NCBI GenBank assembly: GCA_019426215.1
Contig: CM033402.1
Location: 25,269,102-25,333,101 of the forward strand
Direction of reading: 5' to 3'
DNA length: 64,000 nucleotides
Origin: Buddleja alternifolia
Lineage: Eukaryota; Streptophyta; Magnoliopsida; Lamiales; Scrophulariaceae
The stretch's first letter is position 1; each line of letters starts with the position of its first letter. Below the pieces are notes generated by a model. It had not been told where the DNA came from, did no database searches, and saw nothing but the letters and a program-made list of their open reading frames with translations. Below, piece by piece: positions 1 to 12,138 of the stretch. The translations under genes and the position numbers were made by a program.

Positions 1-3000
1 GGCATGTCTTGTGAATCCCATGGATGAGACAATGGAAAACAATAACTTGAGGGACGCTGTTGCTTTTCTCGAGGCAAATCCACCTTACAAACGAAGTTTT
101 CGACCTCGTTTCGAAGTTCTGGATAGACCAATCACTTCATCACCAAAGCCCTCAATTGAAGAACCGCCACCTCTTGAGCTTAAACCTCTTCCTTCTCATC
201 TCAAGTATGCTTACTTACAAGATTCAGAATTTTTACCTGTTATAATCTCTTCATCTTTGACAGACATTATGGAGGAGAAGCTGCTTACGGTGTTGAAAGC
301 CCATAAAAAGGCTTTTGGATGGAAAATAGCTGATATTAAGGGGATTTGTCCAACGGTATATATGCATAAGATCCTCATGGAGGATGAATATAAGCCCACC
401 ATTCAACCGCAAAGACGACTCAATCCAATGATGCAAGAAGTTGTTAAAAAGGAGGTAATTAAGCTACTCGATGCAGGTATTATCTATCCTATCTCCGATA
501 GCAATTGGGTGAGTCCAACTCAAGTGGTCCCGAAGAAAGGAGGTATGACTGTTATTACCAATGCTAACAATGAATTAATTCCCACACGAACAGTTACCGG
601 GTGGCGAGTATGCATTGATTATCGAAAATTAAATGAGGTCACCCGGAAAGACCACTTTCCTTTTCCCTTCATTGATCAAATGCTTGAGAGGTTAGCCGGG
701 CATGAGTTTTATTGTTTCCTAGATGGCTACTCTGGCTATAATCAAATTGCCATCACACCTGAGGATCAAGAGAAAACCACTTTCACTTGTCCTTATGGCA
801 CATTTGCTTATAGGCGGATGCCATTTGGCCTATGTAATGCCCCTGCCACCTTTCAACGATGTATGATGGCTATTTTTCATGACATGGTCGAAAAATTCCC
901 TAGAAATTTTTATGGATGATTTTTCAGTTTTTGGAACTTCTTTCGATACATGTCTTAACCATTTAACTCGTGTTCTAAAACGATGTGAAGAAACTAATCT
1001 TGTGTTAAATTGGGAAAAGTGTCATTTTATGGTTCAAGAAGGAATTGTGCTTGGCCACAAAATCTCTCACAAGGGGATTGAAGTGGATAAAGCTAAAGTT
1101 GAGGTCATTGAAAAGCTCCCCTCACCCTCTTCGGTGAAAGCCGTCAGGAGCTTTCTTGGTCATGCAAGATTTTACAGGCGTTTCATTTTAGACTTTTCGA
1201 AAATTGCTAAACCATTATCTAATTTGTTGGTAAAAGATACACCGTTTAACTTTGATGATAAGTGTTTGCAGGCTTTTCACACGCTCAAGGAAAAATTAAT
1301 TTCAGCGCCCATCATAGCACCTCCAGATTGGAACCTCCCATTTGAGCTTATGTGTGATGCTAGTGATTCAGCAGTTGGAGCTGTACTCGGACAAAGGAAA
1401 GATAAGGTATTCTACACCATTTATTATGCGAGTCGAACTTTAAATGATGCTCAGTTAAATTATGCCACGACGGAAAAGGAATTGCTAGCTATAGTCTTTG
1501 CATTTGATAAGTTTCATTCATACCTTGTCTTGAACAAAGTCATTGTTTACACTGATCACTCTGCACTTAAGTATCTACTTGCAAAGAAGGATGCCAAACC
1601 TCGCCTCATTAGATGGATTCTTCTTCTCCAAGAATTTGATCTAGAAATTAGGGATAAAAAGGGAGTTGAGAATGTGGTAGCTGACCATTTGTCTAGGATA
1701 GAAGCTCCTGTCTCCGATTCAATCATTGAAAAACCAATCGGGGAAGAGTTTCCGGATGAACAATTGTATACGGTGATTCATGGTGCTTTCCCCTGGTATG
1801 CTGATTTTGCAAATTATGTTGTCATGGGTGCACTTCCCCCTAATCTCACTTTTTATCAAAAGAAGAAATTTTTATCTGATGTCAAGCATTATTTTTGGGA
1901 AGAGCCATTTTTGTTTAAGAATTGTGCAGATGGCATTATCAGGCGTTGTGTCCCGGCGGAAGAAATGACATCTATTATGAGCCATTGCCATGATGGCAAG
2001 GTAGGTGGCCACTTTGGGCCTACTAAGACCGCCTCAAAAGTTCTCCAATCAGGTTTTTTCTGGCCCTCCCTATTTAAAGATGTGCATGCGTATGTATCTT
2101 CTTGTGATCAATGCCAAAGAACAGGGAATATTTCGAGGAAACATGAAATGCCGTTAAACAACATACTAGAATGCGAACTTTTTGATGTTTGGGGCATTGA
2201 CTTTATGGGACCATTCCCTAGCTCATGCTCCAATAAATACATTCTAGTAGCAGTTGATTATGTGTCTAAATGGGTCGAAGCGGAGGCTTTACGTACGAAT
2301 GATTCAAGGGTGGTAGTTAAATTTTTGAAAAAACACATTTTCACTCGATTCGGTACCCCTCGAGCCATTATAAGTGATGGTGGCACTCATTTTTGCAACA
2401 AACAGTTTGATAATCTTTTGCAAAAATATGGTGTCACACATAAGATTTCCACACCGTACCACCCTCAAACGAGTGGTCAAGTTGAAGTGTCCAATCGGTA
2501 ACTTAAACGCATCCTTGAGAAAACGGTAAATTCATCTCGAAAGGATTGGTCTCTTAAATTAGATGATGCCCTGTGGGCATATCGAACTGCGTTTAAGACA
2601 CCTATTGGCATGTCACCTTACCGACTCGTTTTTGGGAAAGCTTGCCACCTACCCGTTGAGCTAGAGCATAGGGCATTTTGGGCAATTAAATTGCTTAATT
2701 TTGATTTGCAAGATGTTAGCAAACACAGGTTGTTGCAATTGAACGAGCTGGATGAGTTCCGACAGGAGGCCTATGAAAACGCAAAAATCTACAAGGAACG
2801 AACAAAACGCTGGCACGATAAGCGCATCACACCGAGGGAGTTTACCGAGGGAGAACAGGTCCTTTTATTCAATTCCCGCCTCCGACTTTTTCCCGGTAAA
2901 CTACGCTCTAAATGGTCAAGACCTTTCACTGTCATGAAAGTTTACCCCTCCGGTGCGGTTGAAATTTCACACGAAACAAAGGGTTCTTTCATTGTTAATG

Positions 3001-3080
3001 GCCACCGTTTGAAACACTATGAAGGAAATGGTTGTATGAGGGACCATGTGCACATTACCCTCGTTGACCCACCACATTGA
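1..3080 (+). pseudogene. Athila-1 Ty3/gypsy pol (RT-RNase H-integrase), broken
   Basis: This is the 3' part of a Ty3/gypsy pol; gag and protease lie before the window. RT runs to about 1000, with VCIDYRKLN, a GYSGYNQIA block and the catalytic FMDD near 910. RNase H follows (CDASD near 1355, [10 protein letters not shown] near 1550). Integrase shows an HHCC zinc site at about 1983-2125, catalytic D in GIDFMGP (about 2195), D in SDGGTHF (about 2375) and E in GQVEVSNR (about 2480). There is no chromodomain. Two lesions are clear. A one-base insertion near 890 shifts the frame just before FMDD, and a TAA at 2499-2501 replaces the Glu codon after VSNR. The protein is closely similar to the intact pol at 46190-51703 on the minus strand, which shows what was lost. 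Lineage Athila is inferred from that similarity, the downstream transposon-protein gene and the long 3' UTR. Confidence 0.9.
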
Positions 3081-3111
3081 TTGCACCTAAGTCAAGCTAA
3101 CGACTATAAAC

Positions 3112-3135
3112 AAGCGCTTCTTGGGAGGCAACCCA
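3112..3135 (+). other. Conserved post-pol motif shared with Athila-2
   Basis: A 24-nt block, AGCGCTTCTTGGGAGGC followed by AACCCA, lies just after the pol stop. The same block is at 46132-46154 on the minus strand, just after the pol stop of Athila-2, although the surrounding spacers have diverged. I recall similar blocks in other Athila-type elements. Conservation in a non-coding spacer suggests a function such as splicing, translation or packaging, but the sequence does not say which. Confidence 0.6.
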
Positions 3136-4079
3136 AGTTCTTTTTATTTTATTTTATTTATTTTCCTTTCGTTTCACTTTGTCTTTTCTTCGTTTTGTTT
3201 CTGTTTAATATTTTTACGATGTGCTTTCATCGTGTTTGCAGGTTTTCCATTCATTCGCACGATTCGACGCAAGCAGCCCTTTCCTTTAAAAAAAAAAAAA
3301 AAATCGGATTGACTCAACGCCGCGGCGTTCCAAAAAAATAACGCCGCGGCGTTAGCTACTGCATCCCAACGCCGCGGCGTTATAAATTGAACGCCGCGGC
3401 GTTCGATGCATGTATGGACCCAGCGGCTTTTCTTTTCCCCATTTCACTTAGAACCCTAATTTCATTTCAGAAAAACCTAACTCTTTCCCCCATACAAAAA
3501 TCCCAATTACTTCCACATCACTCAATCTCTCTCCAATTCATCTTGAATCTACACTTCCCAACCGATTTCTTACAGTTCCCACCGATCAAAACTCAAAAAT
3601 TTCGGCCGAAAATCAGTTCTCCAAGCCCAACCGCCACGTTCGCGACTCCCCACCGCCGCCGCCGGAATTGTGCCGCCACCACCGGACTTTACCTTGCATT
3701 TTCATCTTCTTTGGGCAAAGTAATAGCTTCATACATCACTTTGTGATAATTGTCTACCCATTTTGGATTAAGGTACATATATTCTTTGTGGTAAATTGTG
3801 GGGTGCAAGTTGATTTTAATTATTGGATTGTTGATGATATCGTGCATTTGGTTGGTAGTTGCGAGTATCATTCGGGTCGATTGAATTTTGTGGGTTTCCT
3901 TTTCTTGCTCGTTTTAACCATTCCATTCGTGAGCTTGTTGTGCTTGTTGAGTTGAGCAAAATTTGGTTGTGGGAGTGATTTGTTGAAGAAGTTTGGGGAT
4001 ACCGAGTTTGAAATCAGTCGTGTGGGTGACTAGAGCGTTCTATCTTGGATACGTGTTGCATAGTGTTAGGGGGTTGAAA
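3136..4079 (+). other. Athila-1 spacer between pol and second ORF
   Basis: Non-coding spacer of about 0.95 kb. It starts T-rich with an A run at 3288-3302, then carries four AACGCCGCGGCGTT palindromes (3316-3404, listed separately). A C/T/A-rich stretch (3430-3600) resembles a plant 5' leader. Short open frames here are not conserved in Athila-2, so I do not call a gene. Confidence 0.6.
3316..3404 (+). repeat. Cluster of four GC-rich palindromes
   Basis: Four copies of AACGCCGCGGCGTT start at about 3316, 3340, 3368 and 3390, separated by unrelated A/T-richer sequence. Each copy is a perfect inverted repeat centred on CCGCGG. The same palindrome recurs four times in the LTR of this element at 7162-7250. 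Confidence 0.9.
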
Positions 4080-5356
4080 ATGAGACCGCGACTTTCTAAG
4101 GGAAACAAAGGCAAGGCGAAGGCGACTACTTCTACTCCAGCGGATGACCCGCTGTATGATTGTCATAAATTTGTTAGCCTAGCCGCCTCTGTTTGTTTTT
4201 CCGAAAAATTGACAAAGAAGAATGTGGTGGATGAGCGAGCGTTGGATTGTTCGATTGAACCATTCAAGACGAATATTCGGAATCGAGGTTGGTTTGAGTT
4301 TGCTACGCAGCCCGGGGAGGCTATTATTCTTTTAGTCAAAGAATTCTATGCCAATGCCACCGGCAAGCCCGAAAACGTGCACCGTTTAGTCTCTGTTCAG
4401 GTCAGGGGGCGGAATGTTACCATTTCTTCCAAAAAAATCAATGAAGTACTTCACATCCCCATCCCTCGCCAGGATCAGTTTGAGACATTTTTAAAGGACA
4501 TTGATTATGCTACAATCCATTCTGCCCTTTGTTATCCAGAGTCTATATGGACAGGTTTCAAGGACTCCCGTCTTATCTCAATCAAGGTAGGTAACCTCAA
4601 CACCACGGCCCGCACATGGTATTACTTTGTTTGCGCTCGCCTCATCCCGACATTATCTTTGAGCACAGCTACTCGCGAGCGAGTCGAGGTTGTCTATGCT
4701 ATTCATCATGGTCTCAACATCAACGTGGGCAAACCGATTAAGCAACAATTGATTCAGTCCATCATTGAGTGTTCTGGTGCCAAGAAGAATCTTTGTTTCC
4801 CCTCCCTGATCACCGCATTGTGCAAGAACGCCGGCGTCCAGTACTCGCCGATGGAGCATGTTGAGGTGCCGCGCCGGATTATTTCATACACATAGATTTG
4901 CCAAGCCGAGACTATAGCTGCTCGTTCTGGTCACCGTGCCTGCCGACCTACTGCCACATCATCCACCGCCGCCCCCGCTCTGCCTGCTCCGCCACGTCGC
5001 ACAGCCCCACAGCGTGTTTCCTCTTCTTCCGGTGTAGCGTCTGATGTCCCGCAGTGGGAGTTGAGTTGGATCACAAGATGACACATATTGATCAGAATAT
5101 TCTTGCTGCGCGATGAGACGCACACCGCCGATGGCAGTTTATGGAGAGTGCTATTCGGGCTAATGCATTTGGCCCTTGGCCCGGAGTTTGGCCCGAGTTT
5201 CCCCAGTTTGATCCGCTTGCTCCACTACACCCTCACCCCCAGCCTCCAGAGCCCGCTGCCGTCCCTGAAAATGACGAGGAGGGTGAGGACGACGAGGAGG
5301 GTGAGGACGATGAGGATGATGAGACTGATGAGGACGAGACGACGTCGGATGAGTAG
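4080..5356 (+). pseudogene. Athila-1 second ORF: plant-transposon-protein-like, broken
   Basis: I start at the ATG at 4080 (MRPRLSKGNKGKAKA), because its basic N-terminus matches that of the related Athila-2 ORF (MTRTTNRPSKGKKK). The body (NRGWFEFATQP, ITALCKNAGV) resembles the domain called putative plant transposon protein, which is often in the env position of Athila elements. Its biochemical role is unknown. The frame is open to a TAG at 4893-4895. Homologous-looking Ala/Pro/Ser-rich sequence then continues past the stop, shifts frame near 5070 and passes another stop. It ends in a strongly acidic tail of Glu/Asp repeats (about 5270-5356). I see no convincing transmembrane segment or signal peptide, so env-like describes position only. 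Confidence 0.7.
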
Positions 5357-6361
5357 TCGGATGTTGACGTCGTTTGAGAGCTTTCCCCTTTTTAATTATC
5401 TGCTTTACTATGTTATGATTAGCTGTAACTCTTTTGTACTCGATGCTTGTACTGTTTCCTTTGGTTTTGTTTGCGTTTTCGTGTTTTTGCTTCTCTTTTC
5501 ATGCTCTTTTGTTCACCTTCATGCGTTGATGTGGGTCACTTGATTTTTCCTTCCGGCAGGTTTTAATAATGATTTGACTCCGGAATCTGAGACGCCACCT
5601 TTCTCCCTCCGTTCTCTAAATTTCAGGGATGTATCGCTTTTCCCTCTCCTATACTTAAGTTTTGCAACATTGAGGACACTGTTTAATTTCAGTTTGGGGG
5701 TGGGCGTACATTTTTGCATGTTTTCTCGTGTTTTTTTTGTTGAGCTTTTGTTGAGTATAACCTTGATGAATTAGAATTCATCAATGAGTGTACCCTGGCA
5801 TAAGAACAGAATGCATTCGAATATCTCTACTCTGTCGAAGTCAAAGTTCCTTATCTGTGGTCAACATGTCATATATTGTGACTTGAAAGCCCTTTTTAGT
5901 CATGCTTATGTGAATTCTTGCAGACTTAAAACGTTGAACTTTCAATTTTGTTGATTTTGAAGTGTGTATTAATGTTGTAAAGTCATAAAATGATTTAGAC
6001 CATCTTTCATTGTTGTTAGCCTTACATTTTGGCCTTCTCTATATTGCATAATCTCTAGACCTTGTTTTGAGCTGTATTGATAAAAATGGAGTGTGCTAAG
6101 CACACTAGAAACCACCATTCGCCTTTCTTTCATAAGCCACAACAACCACCTTCTAGCCTAAAAGAAAAACAATGTCTTATACCCAATCAAGAGAGTTTAG
6201 AACTTAATATCATTTGACTTGAATTTGGGTAGTCACCTTGTTTTGGTTTGAATGTATATGAGTTGGATAGTGATGGTTTTGGTTATGATGGAAAATTTTG
6301 AGGTTTGAAGTATTATGTAATAAAGGGGATGAAATGAAAACTTGAGCAATGGGCCAAATAG

Positions 6362-6395
<34 letters not shown>

Positions 6396-6959
6396 AAAGT
6401 TGAAGCTCTCGACTATATATGCCTTAATCTTGGCACTTAATTAGATCATTTGGCTTGGAAATCTTTGTACAACTCGATATGAAAAGAAACAAGTTTGGGG
6501 GTTGTAAGTTGAAAGGCAAAAGAGAAGGAAAAAGTGATAAGTTGTGAAAGTTTATATGGTTTATATGCAATTTAGCTCGATGATTTTTGAGTTATAAGCT
6601 CTCTTGACTTAGTCACTTTATCCATATCTTCCGGTCCTAGCCATCACCTAGCCTTGCGTTACAATCTGGAAAGACCTTTTGATTGTGACTTTTACACTTT
6701 ATACACACCGATAGGTTAACGAATGTTGAATTGTTAAATGCCTTTACTTTCTAATTGGGTTGCATAATCTTTTCTAAAGTGTGCTCTTGACATGAATATG
6801 GATGTGGGAGTTCATGATTTAGGGATGGAAACTAAGATTTTGTGTGGTTTTTGAATTGTTGAATGTTCAAAGCTTTGGGTGACTATTCCAAAACTTCTTA
6901 GAAGGTTTTCAATCTTCATGTGTGCGCTTGATTCTATTTGATCGAGGACGATCAAAGCT
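5357..6959 (+). other. Athila-1 long 3' untranslated region
   Basis: About 1.6 kb without a supportable gene. It contains AGTTTGGGGG at 5691-5700 and 6492-6501, besides the true polypurine tract at the LTR edge, and a GA microsatellite at about 6365-6392. The first copy follows TTGAGGACA and the last follows TCGAGGACG, so the flanking motif is repeated too. Confidence 0.7.
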
Positions 6960-6974
6960 AAGTTTGGGGGTAGT
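6960..6974 (+). other. Polypurine tract of Athila-1
   Basis: AAGTTTGGGGGTAGT lies directly before the TGATATATG that begins the LTR. This is the expected place of the purine-rich primer for plus-strand DNA synthesis. Confidence 0.75.
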
Positions 6975-8217
6975 TGATATATGTTATTTTTACACAAGTT
7001 TTACCCCTTTTATCAACTTGATTTTGATTGTTTCTTTAATAATTTGATCACATATGATGCTTTGAACCCGGTTTGCTTTGACTTTTCAGATTGGGTTAAC
7101 AGCCGGAGGAAAGAGCAAGAACCGAAGGCAAAATGAAACAATTTTTGGAACTTTTCAAGGCAACACCGCGGCGTTCAACAAGCGAACGCCGCGGCGTTCA
7201 CAAGCAGTAGCCAACGCCGCGGCGTTCAACAAGCGAACGCCGCGGCGTTCGAGGCAGCAGTGTTGGCCTATAAATACCTCTTTTAGCCATTTTTTACCCT
7301 AACTGACCTTGGATATCAGCAACCACACGAAATTAGAGAGAGGGAGAGCTTAGAAGAGAAGATTAAAGGTCAAAACATGGAGAATTCAACAAGGAATCCA
7401 CATCTCTACAAGAATTAGGGAGTTTTTACATATTTGTTTCTTGAATTTGTTCAAATCTCCTATGACTTGTATGATTTATATTTGCACTTTTGACATGAAT
7501 ATGAGCTAAACTTGTTTGATTGAGGCCATGGATAGGTCGTTTATGTTATTTTGATTGTTGATTTGTTGGTGTTTATTGGATTAATTTTGGTTTTAGCTAT
7601 GTATTCAATATTTGATCTCAATGCTACATTTGCTTGATCACCAAGTGTTTGATAAAATGCCTAGGTTAGAGATCGAGAGATAATAACCTAGGGAAGATAT
7701 AAACATTGAATACCCTATAGTTAAACCGACTAGAGATAGACTCGGTTTCTTTAGGTGGCTTTCCATTCACGTGGGGAATTCCTAGACCTTAAATGCATCC
7801 TCGTTAATCGGGTTTTCATATAGAGATATATAGGAAATCGTTACCAAGGGTAGGGTTGCTATGCCAAGAGATTGGCTAGTACGTACGTTAGGGAATTTTG
7901 CCTTAGCTAAATCAATCTAATAATCCAATAGAACCTAAATCACAATCTAAATGCATAATCGGTTGAACCATGTGCCTTGATCGCTTCTCTCTATTGTTTC
8001 CTTCCTTTATTTGGTGTGACGTTGCCTTAGTTTATTTTCTAGTATTTATTAATGAGTTAATCAACCTTTCTATCGACCGATTTAACTTAGAATTGAGTAA
8101 TATAGTAGTCTTGGTACTTAGATTATAGTTGTCCCTGCGGATACGATAACCCCGGACTTAGAAATCCACTTTACTACTTACGCGACCTAGTTCTCTTGCT
8201 AGGATTTTGTCGTGTCA
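6975..8217 (+). repeat. 3' LTR of Athila-1
   Basis: The LTR runs from TGATATATG, next to the polypurine tract, to GTCGTGTCA, with TG...CA ends. The GTGTCA end matches the end of the Athila-2 LTR. A TATA-like CTATAAATA at about 7270 marks the likely promoter. Four GC palindromes lie just upstream of it. The 5' partner LTR is outside the window, so length (about 1,243 bp) and target duplication cannot be confirmed. Confidence 0.75.
7162..7250 (+). repeat. GC-palindrome cluster upstream of the LTR TATA box
   Basis: Four copies of AACGCCGCGGCGTT (the first with one change, ACACC for ACGCC) lie about 20 bp upstream of the LTR TATA-like box. They are arranged as two pairs joined by CAACAAGCG. This is the same palindrome as in the post-pol spacer. 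Confidence 0.9.
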
Positions 8218-8257
8218 TGATTCAAGTTAGGTAGAAGCAATGCAAGAGGAGCTTAAC
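8218..8257 (+). pseudogene. 40-bp remnant of SIRE-like copia pol
   Basis: The stretch between the Athila-1 LTR and the SIRE-A LTR reads as the RT N-terminal segment VEAMQEELN, with an in-frame TAG. It aligns with 59278-59316 in SIRE-A copy 2. Athila-1 therefore inserted into an older SIRE-like pol, and the SIRE-A LTR at 8258 inserted 40 bp away. Confidence 0.75.
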
Positions 8258-9778
8258 TGTTAGGAAATTTCATGTTAGCTGTTTTGATGATGACAAGATA
8301 GGATTCAATGTTAGACCCCAAAAATACAATGTAAGTTTTCGTTTTTCATAGATTGATGTATAAGCGTTTGAAAGTTGTAGTTTATTATAGGCTTGTAATT
8401 TTTATCTTTGTAGAATTAAGACTAAGTCTTAGTGACTGAATCGCTAGTAGAATTCTAGGTGAGTCTATTAGAGGAGAAGTTGAAGACCAGCGTCTGAAGT
8501 CAACCAGAGATAAAGATTTTCTTCTTAAGCGTCTGTCAAACGCTAAAAGATCTCATTTCAGGATTTATGGATCAAAAGCTCGAAATCCCTCAAGCGACTT
8601 ATGTCAGAATCACCTGAAATAAATCCTCAAGTCATGAAGAACTTAAATGCAATCATTCAACGGGCTTTTATTTCCAACGGGAATTAAATTCAAAGTGCAT
8701 TAAATGCTTGATAAGAGCATTAAATGTCATAAGCCAACGTGACTTGTAGACAAGCCACCTTTTGACCAGACTGTTAGAAAATTCAGAATTTCAGCTGCTC
8801 CCGTCCAATCGGCTTCAGCGAACTTTCAGGAATGTCAGAAAAAAAAGGTATACTCACGCGCCCTGTGAGAGGCACGCTCCTACATGTGTCCAACGGACAG
8901 ATCCCAAGAAATTTCCTATAAATACCTTACCCCAGCAAACCCTAAAAATACACAAGATACGTACGAAAAAGAGAAGAGAAACTATTGCCAAAAAATCTTA
9001 CGTACATTTTCTGGAAAAAGTGTAGAAACTCCATAGCTAAATCTTTCAAGCTTTTTATCTACATTCCAACAGTCCCAAATATCAAACACATTCCAAAGAA
9101 GAAATTCAAATTCCAATTGAGATATTCCAAGTTGTTTGATCTTTTCAAAAAAACAAACAAAAAACCTAGTGACAAACCTCAACCTTTCATCTGAGTGAGA
9201 AAAGTTGTTGAACCCTTTCAGGAAGTATTTCTGAGTGAGAGAAGCTTGAAGAAGACGATCTTCATTGGTGCTGAAGTCTGTGTGATCAAGGAGCCCAAGA
9301 TCATTTTCACCCTTTACTATTGTGTAGAAGATTCTGTGTGACTCTTCGAAAATCATTCTAGTAAATTTCTCCAAGTGAAAAAGGAGAAGAAGGACGTAGC
9401 TGAGATTACACCACCCAGTGAACCTTATATATCTTGTGTCATTTATCTTATTTGTTTTATTATTATTTTATTACATCATTTATCTTTGAAAGAGACAAGT
9501 TAAAGTGCAAAGCGATTAAATTAACTAAAAGAACGCTAAAAACTCATTACCGTTGTGCTAACCCTGATTAAGCGATCTAAGCGTTGCCCTACTTTGGTAA
9601 ACTACTAAAATCACTAAGTCTAAGTTAACTTTTCTGAAGCGTCTGACCCAAACGCTAAGTTATTCAAAGCGTTCAAACCTTTAAAGTGATACAAAATTTT
9701 TGAAGTCGAAAAAGATTTCAGGGTCTATTCAACCCCCCCCCCCTTCTAGACCCTTTCGTATGCCACTTGGGACCACCA
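8258..9778 (+). repeat. 5' LTR of SIRE-A copy 1
   Basis: Starts TGTTAGGAAATTTC and ends GGGACCACCA, just before the primer-binding site. A TATA-like CTATAAATA lies at about 8916-8924. The TTCGTATGCCACTTGGGACC end is shared with every SIRE-like LTR in the window. A C run at about 9733-9742 varies in length between copies. Confidence 0.85.
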
Positions 9779-9780
9779 AG

Positions 9781-9794
9781 TAGTATCAAAGCGG
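9781..9794 (+). other. Primer-binding site, Met-tRNA type, two mismatches
   Basis: TAGTATCAAAGCGG, 2 nt after the LTR, corresponds to TGGTATCAGAGCGG in the related element at 42148-42161. That sequence complements the 3' end of plant initiator Met-tRNA. Two G-to-A changes, typical of decay of methylated DNA, degrade it here. Confidence 0.8.
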
Positions 9795-9896
9795 TTGAAG
9801 TAGAAACCTCAGCGTTGCCGAGCGTAACTGCTTGTTCAGATCCATTTTTTTAAAAAATTAATCGCTTTTAAAATCTCTCGTTAAAAATATCTCATT

Positions 9897-12125
9897 ATGG
9901 CTTTTAACAAAATGCCTAAGTTGGTAGAATCAAACTATGATTCTTGGAAGCTTAGAGCATTCGCATATTTATGTTCATGCGATAATGAAATGTGTGATGT
10001 GATTACAGATGACCCCATTCAGATTATGAAAGTTGTAACTCGAGCCCATGGAACGACCGAGGCTACTCTAGATGGTTATGTCGAGAAACCTAAGATAAAA
10101 TGGACGCCAGAGGATAGAAAAAGAGCTAATATGGATAATGTTGGACGAAGTGCACTTTACTCAAGGCTAGGAGATAATGATGCATTGTTCAACAAGATCA
10201 AGCAATGTAAAATCTCCAAAGAAATATGGGATAAGTTGGCTATTGTGTGTGAAGATTCAGCACCAATGAAGGAGAACAAGCTCTCCATAGCCATGCAAAG
10301 ATTCGAGCATTTCAAAATGCAGCCCAGTGAGACGCTAGAACAATTGGACACAAGATTCACCTTGCTCATTACCGAGTTAGCGTCATTAGATAAAGAATTG
10401 AGCAACAAGGAAATGGTCAATAAGATTTTCAGAAGTCTTCCAAGTATATACTTGATCAAGACAGTTGCTATGAGAGAATCACAAACTTTGGAGACTCTTA
10501 CTCCAGCACATATGTTTTCAGAGTTAAAGGCATTTGAATTCGAGTTAGGTGAAGTCAGCGACACAACAACTTCAGCGACTGAATCAGGAGCTTTAATCGC
10601 TACCACAAAAAATAAGGGTAAAGCGGTTAGTGAGGTTAAACTAGTGGAATCAAATAAAGAAAAGGAAATGGCCTTATTAGTCAAGAAATTTAAGAAATTT
10701 CTAAGATATGAAAAGAGAAATCCTATTGTACAAACTTCATTTCAAACTCCTCCCCCAGCACCAGCGCCTCAGTATCAAGCGCCAGTGTACTCAGCACCTC
10801 AACCAGTTGCGCCAGTTCCATATCAAGCGCCTCCATCTCCTACACAGAATCTCTCAGCGCCAGTTGAATCAAAGCGATTATCCACTAAACAAAAAATGAA
10901 AACTAAAAACTAATTTGTGTTATAATTGCAGGAAACCAGGGCACTACCAGGTAAATTGCCCTTATCCAAATGTGTGTAAGCCCACAAGGTAAGACTATGT
11001 GGATAGAAACCAATTCAAGAGCAACCTTCGCTAACAAGGTTTGCTAGCGGAATCTGAACCAATTCCCGCACCTGAAGAGGACTTGGAATCATCAGATGAA
11101 AGTAGTGATGATGAGCCTACAAGTGACTCAGCGTTGATCTGTCTCATGGCAAGAGAAGATGAAGCGTCTAACAAATCGCTACCAGTGGTAACCAATGAAT
11201 TATCTCATCCTCTTTCTTATGATGAATTACTTGACAAAGTTAATGAATATTATAAAGGTTATCAAGAGGCCGCCAAAATATATCAAAATGATCTCGCTAT
11301 TATCTCATCACTCACAGGAGATAAAGTAACGCTCAAAGCAGAGTTGAAAGTTCAACAACAATGCATTGAGAAGAACTAATCACTTGAGAGTGAGATTATT
11401 TAATTGAAAGGCGATCTTGATATAATAGTCAAGAGAGAAGCTGATTTGATCGCTAGACTTGCCAAATCAGAGCAACTCATCTCATCATTATCAAAAGCTT
11501 CTAGAAAGTTGGATAATGTCACTGAGGTAACTAGATTATATAGTGAAAAGACTGGTTTAGGATACAATAAATTCGGTAAACAACTAAATAAATCTAATGT
11601 TACGGCAATCAACAAAGAAAAGGGTATTCTCTTTGTTGAGAAAAGTTCACAAAGTCAAACGCTAAATGAACCTAGCGACAACGGTACGAGGCCCAATGAG
11701 AAAGTCAAAGCTGACTCAGGCGAGGGGAAGGCTAAAGCAAATGATTCACAAAAAGGGGTTCATCCAAACGCTCAAAAGGCTAAAAGTAAGCCTGAACACT
11801 GTGAATCAAGCGCTAAGCGTTCAGCACCAAAAGTGCAACCTAAGCCAGTGCCAAGGAAATACCAGCGTCAATATCCAAGATAGTCAATATCATATTATCG
11901 ATACTATGATAATTATGATTGTGACTATGATTACGATTATGATTACTATTATAATCGGGGATATTACTATACACCTAAAAAGCACACACAACACAAACCG
12001 AAACCAAGAAGGCCAATCTTCCCATAATGAAGACGAGGCAAATATGGGTTCCGAAAGTTTTAATTCAATCCAAAGCTACTAACGTTGAAGGACCCAAAAC
12101 AACATGGGTACCTAAGAAGAATTAG
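9897..12125 (+). pseudogene. SIRE-A copy 1 gag, frameshifted
   Basis: The ATG at 9897 (MAFNKMPKLVESNYDSWK) begins a copia gag of the UBN2 type, open for 338 codons. It is Gln/Pro-rich near its end. After a frameshift, a CCHC zinc knuckle (CYNCRKPGHYQVNC) reads at about 10918-10959. Then come a Ser/Asp/Glu-rich stretch (from 11041) and a helical, probably coiled-coil region (about 11200-11560), with a TAA at 11377-11379 and other in-frame stops. The SIRE-B gag at 53522-55163 has the same order. Gag would form the virus-like particle; this copy cannot make a full protein. Confidence 0.8.
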
Positions 12126-12138
12126 AACTGCCCTTTAG

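Noticed and set aside
3387..3746. 119-codon frame in the Athila-1 spacer
   Set aside because: Composition is that of an untranslated leader and it has no counterpart in Athila-2.
5519..5719. Minus-strand open frames across the Athila-1 3' UTR
   Set aside because: No conservation or motif; antisense shadows.
9733..9742. Functional G-quadruplex from the C run
   Set aside because: A single C run of varying length between copies, lacking the four tracts needed.
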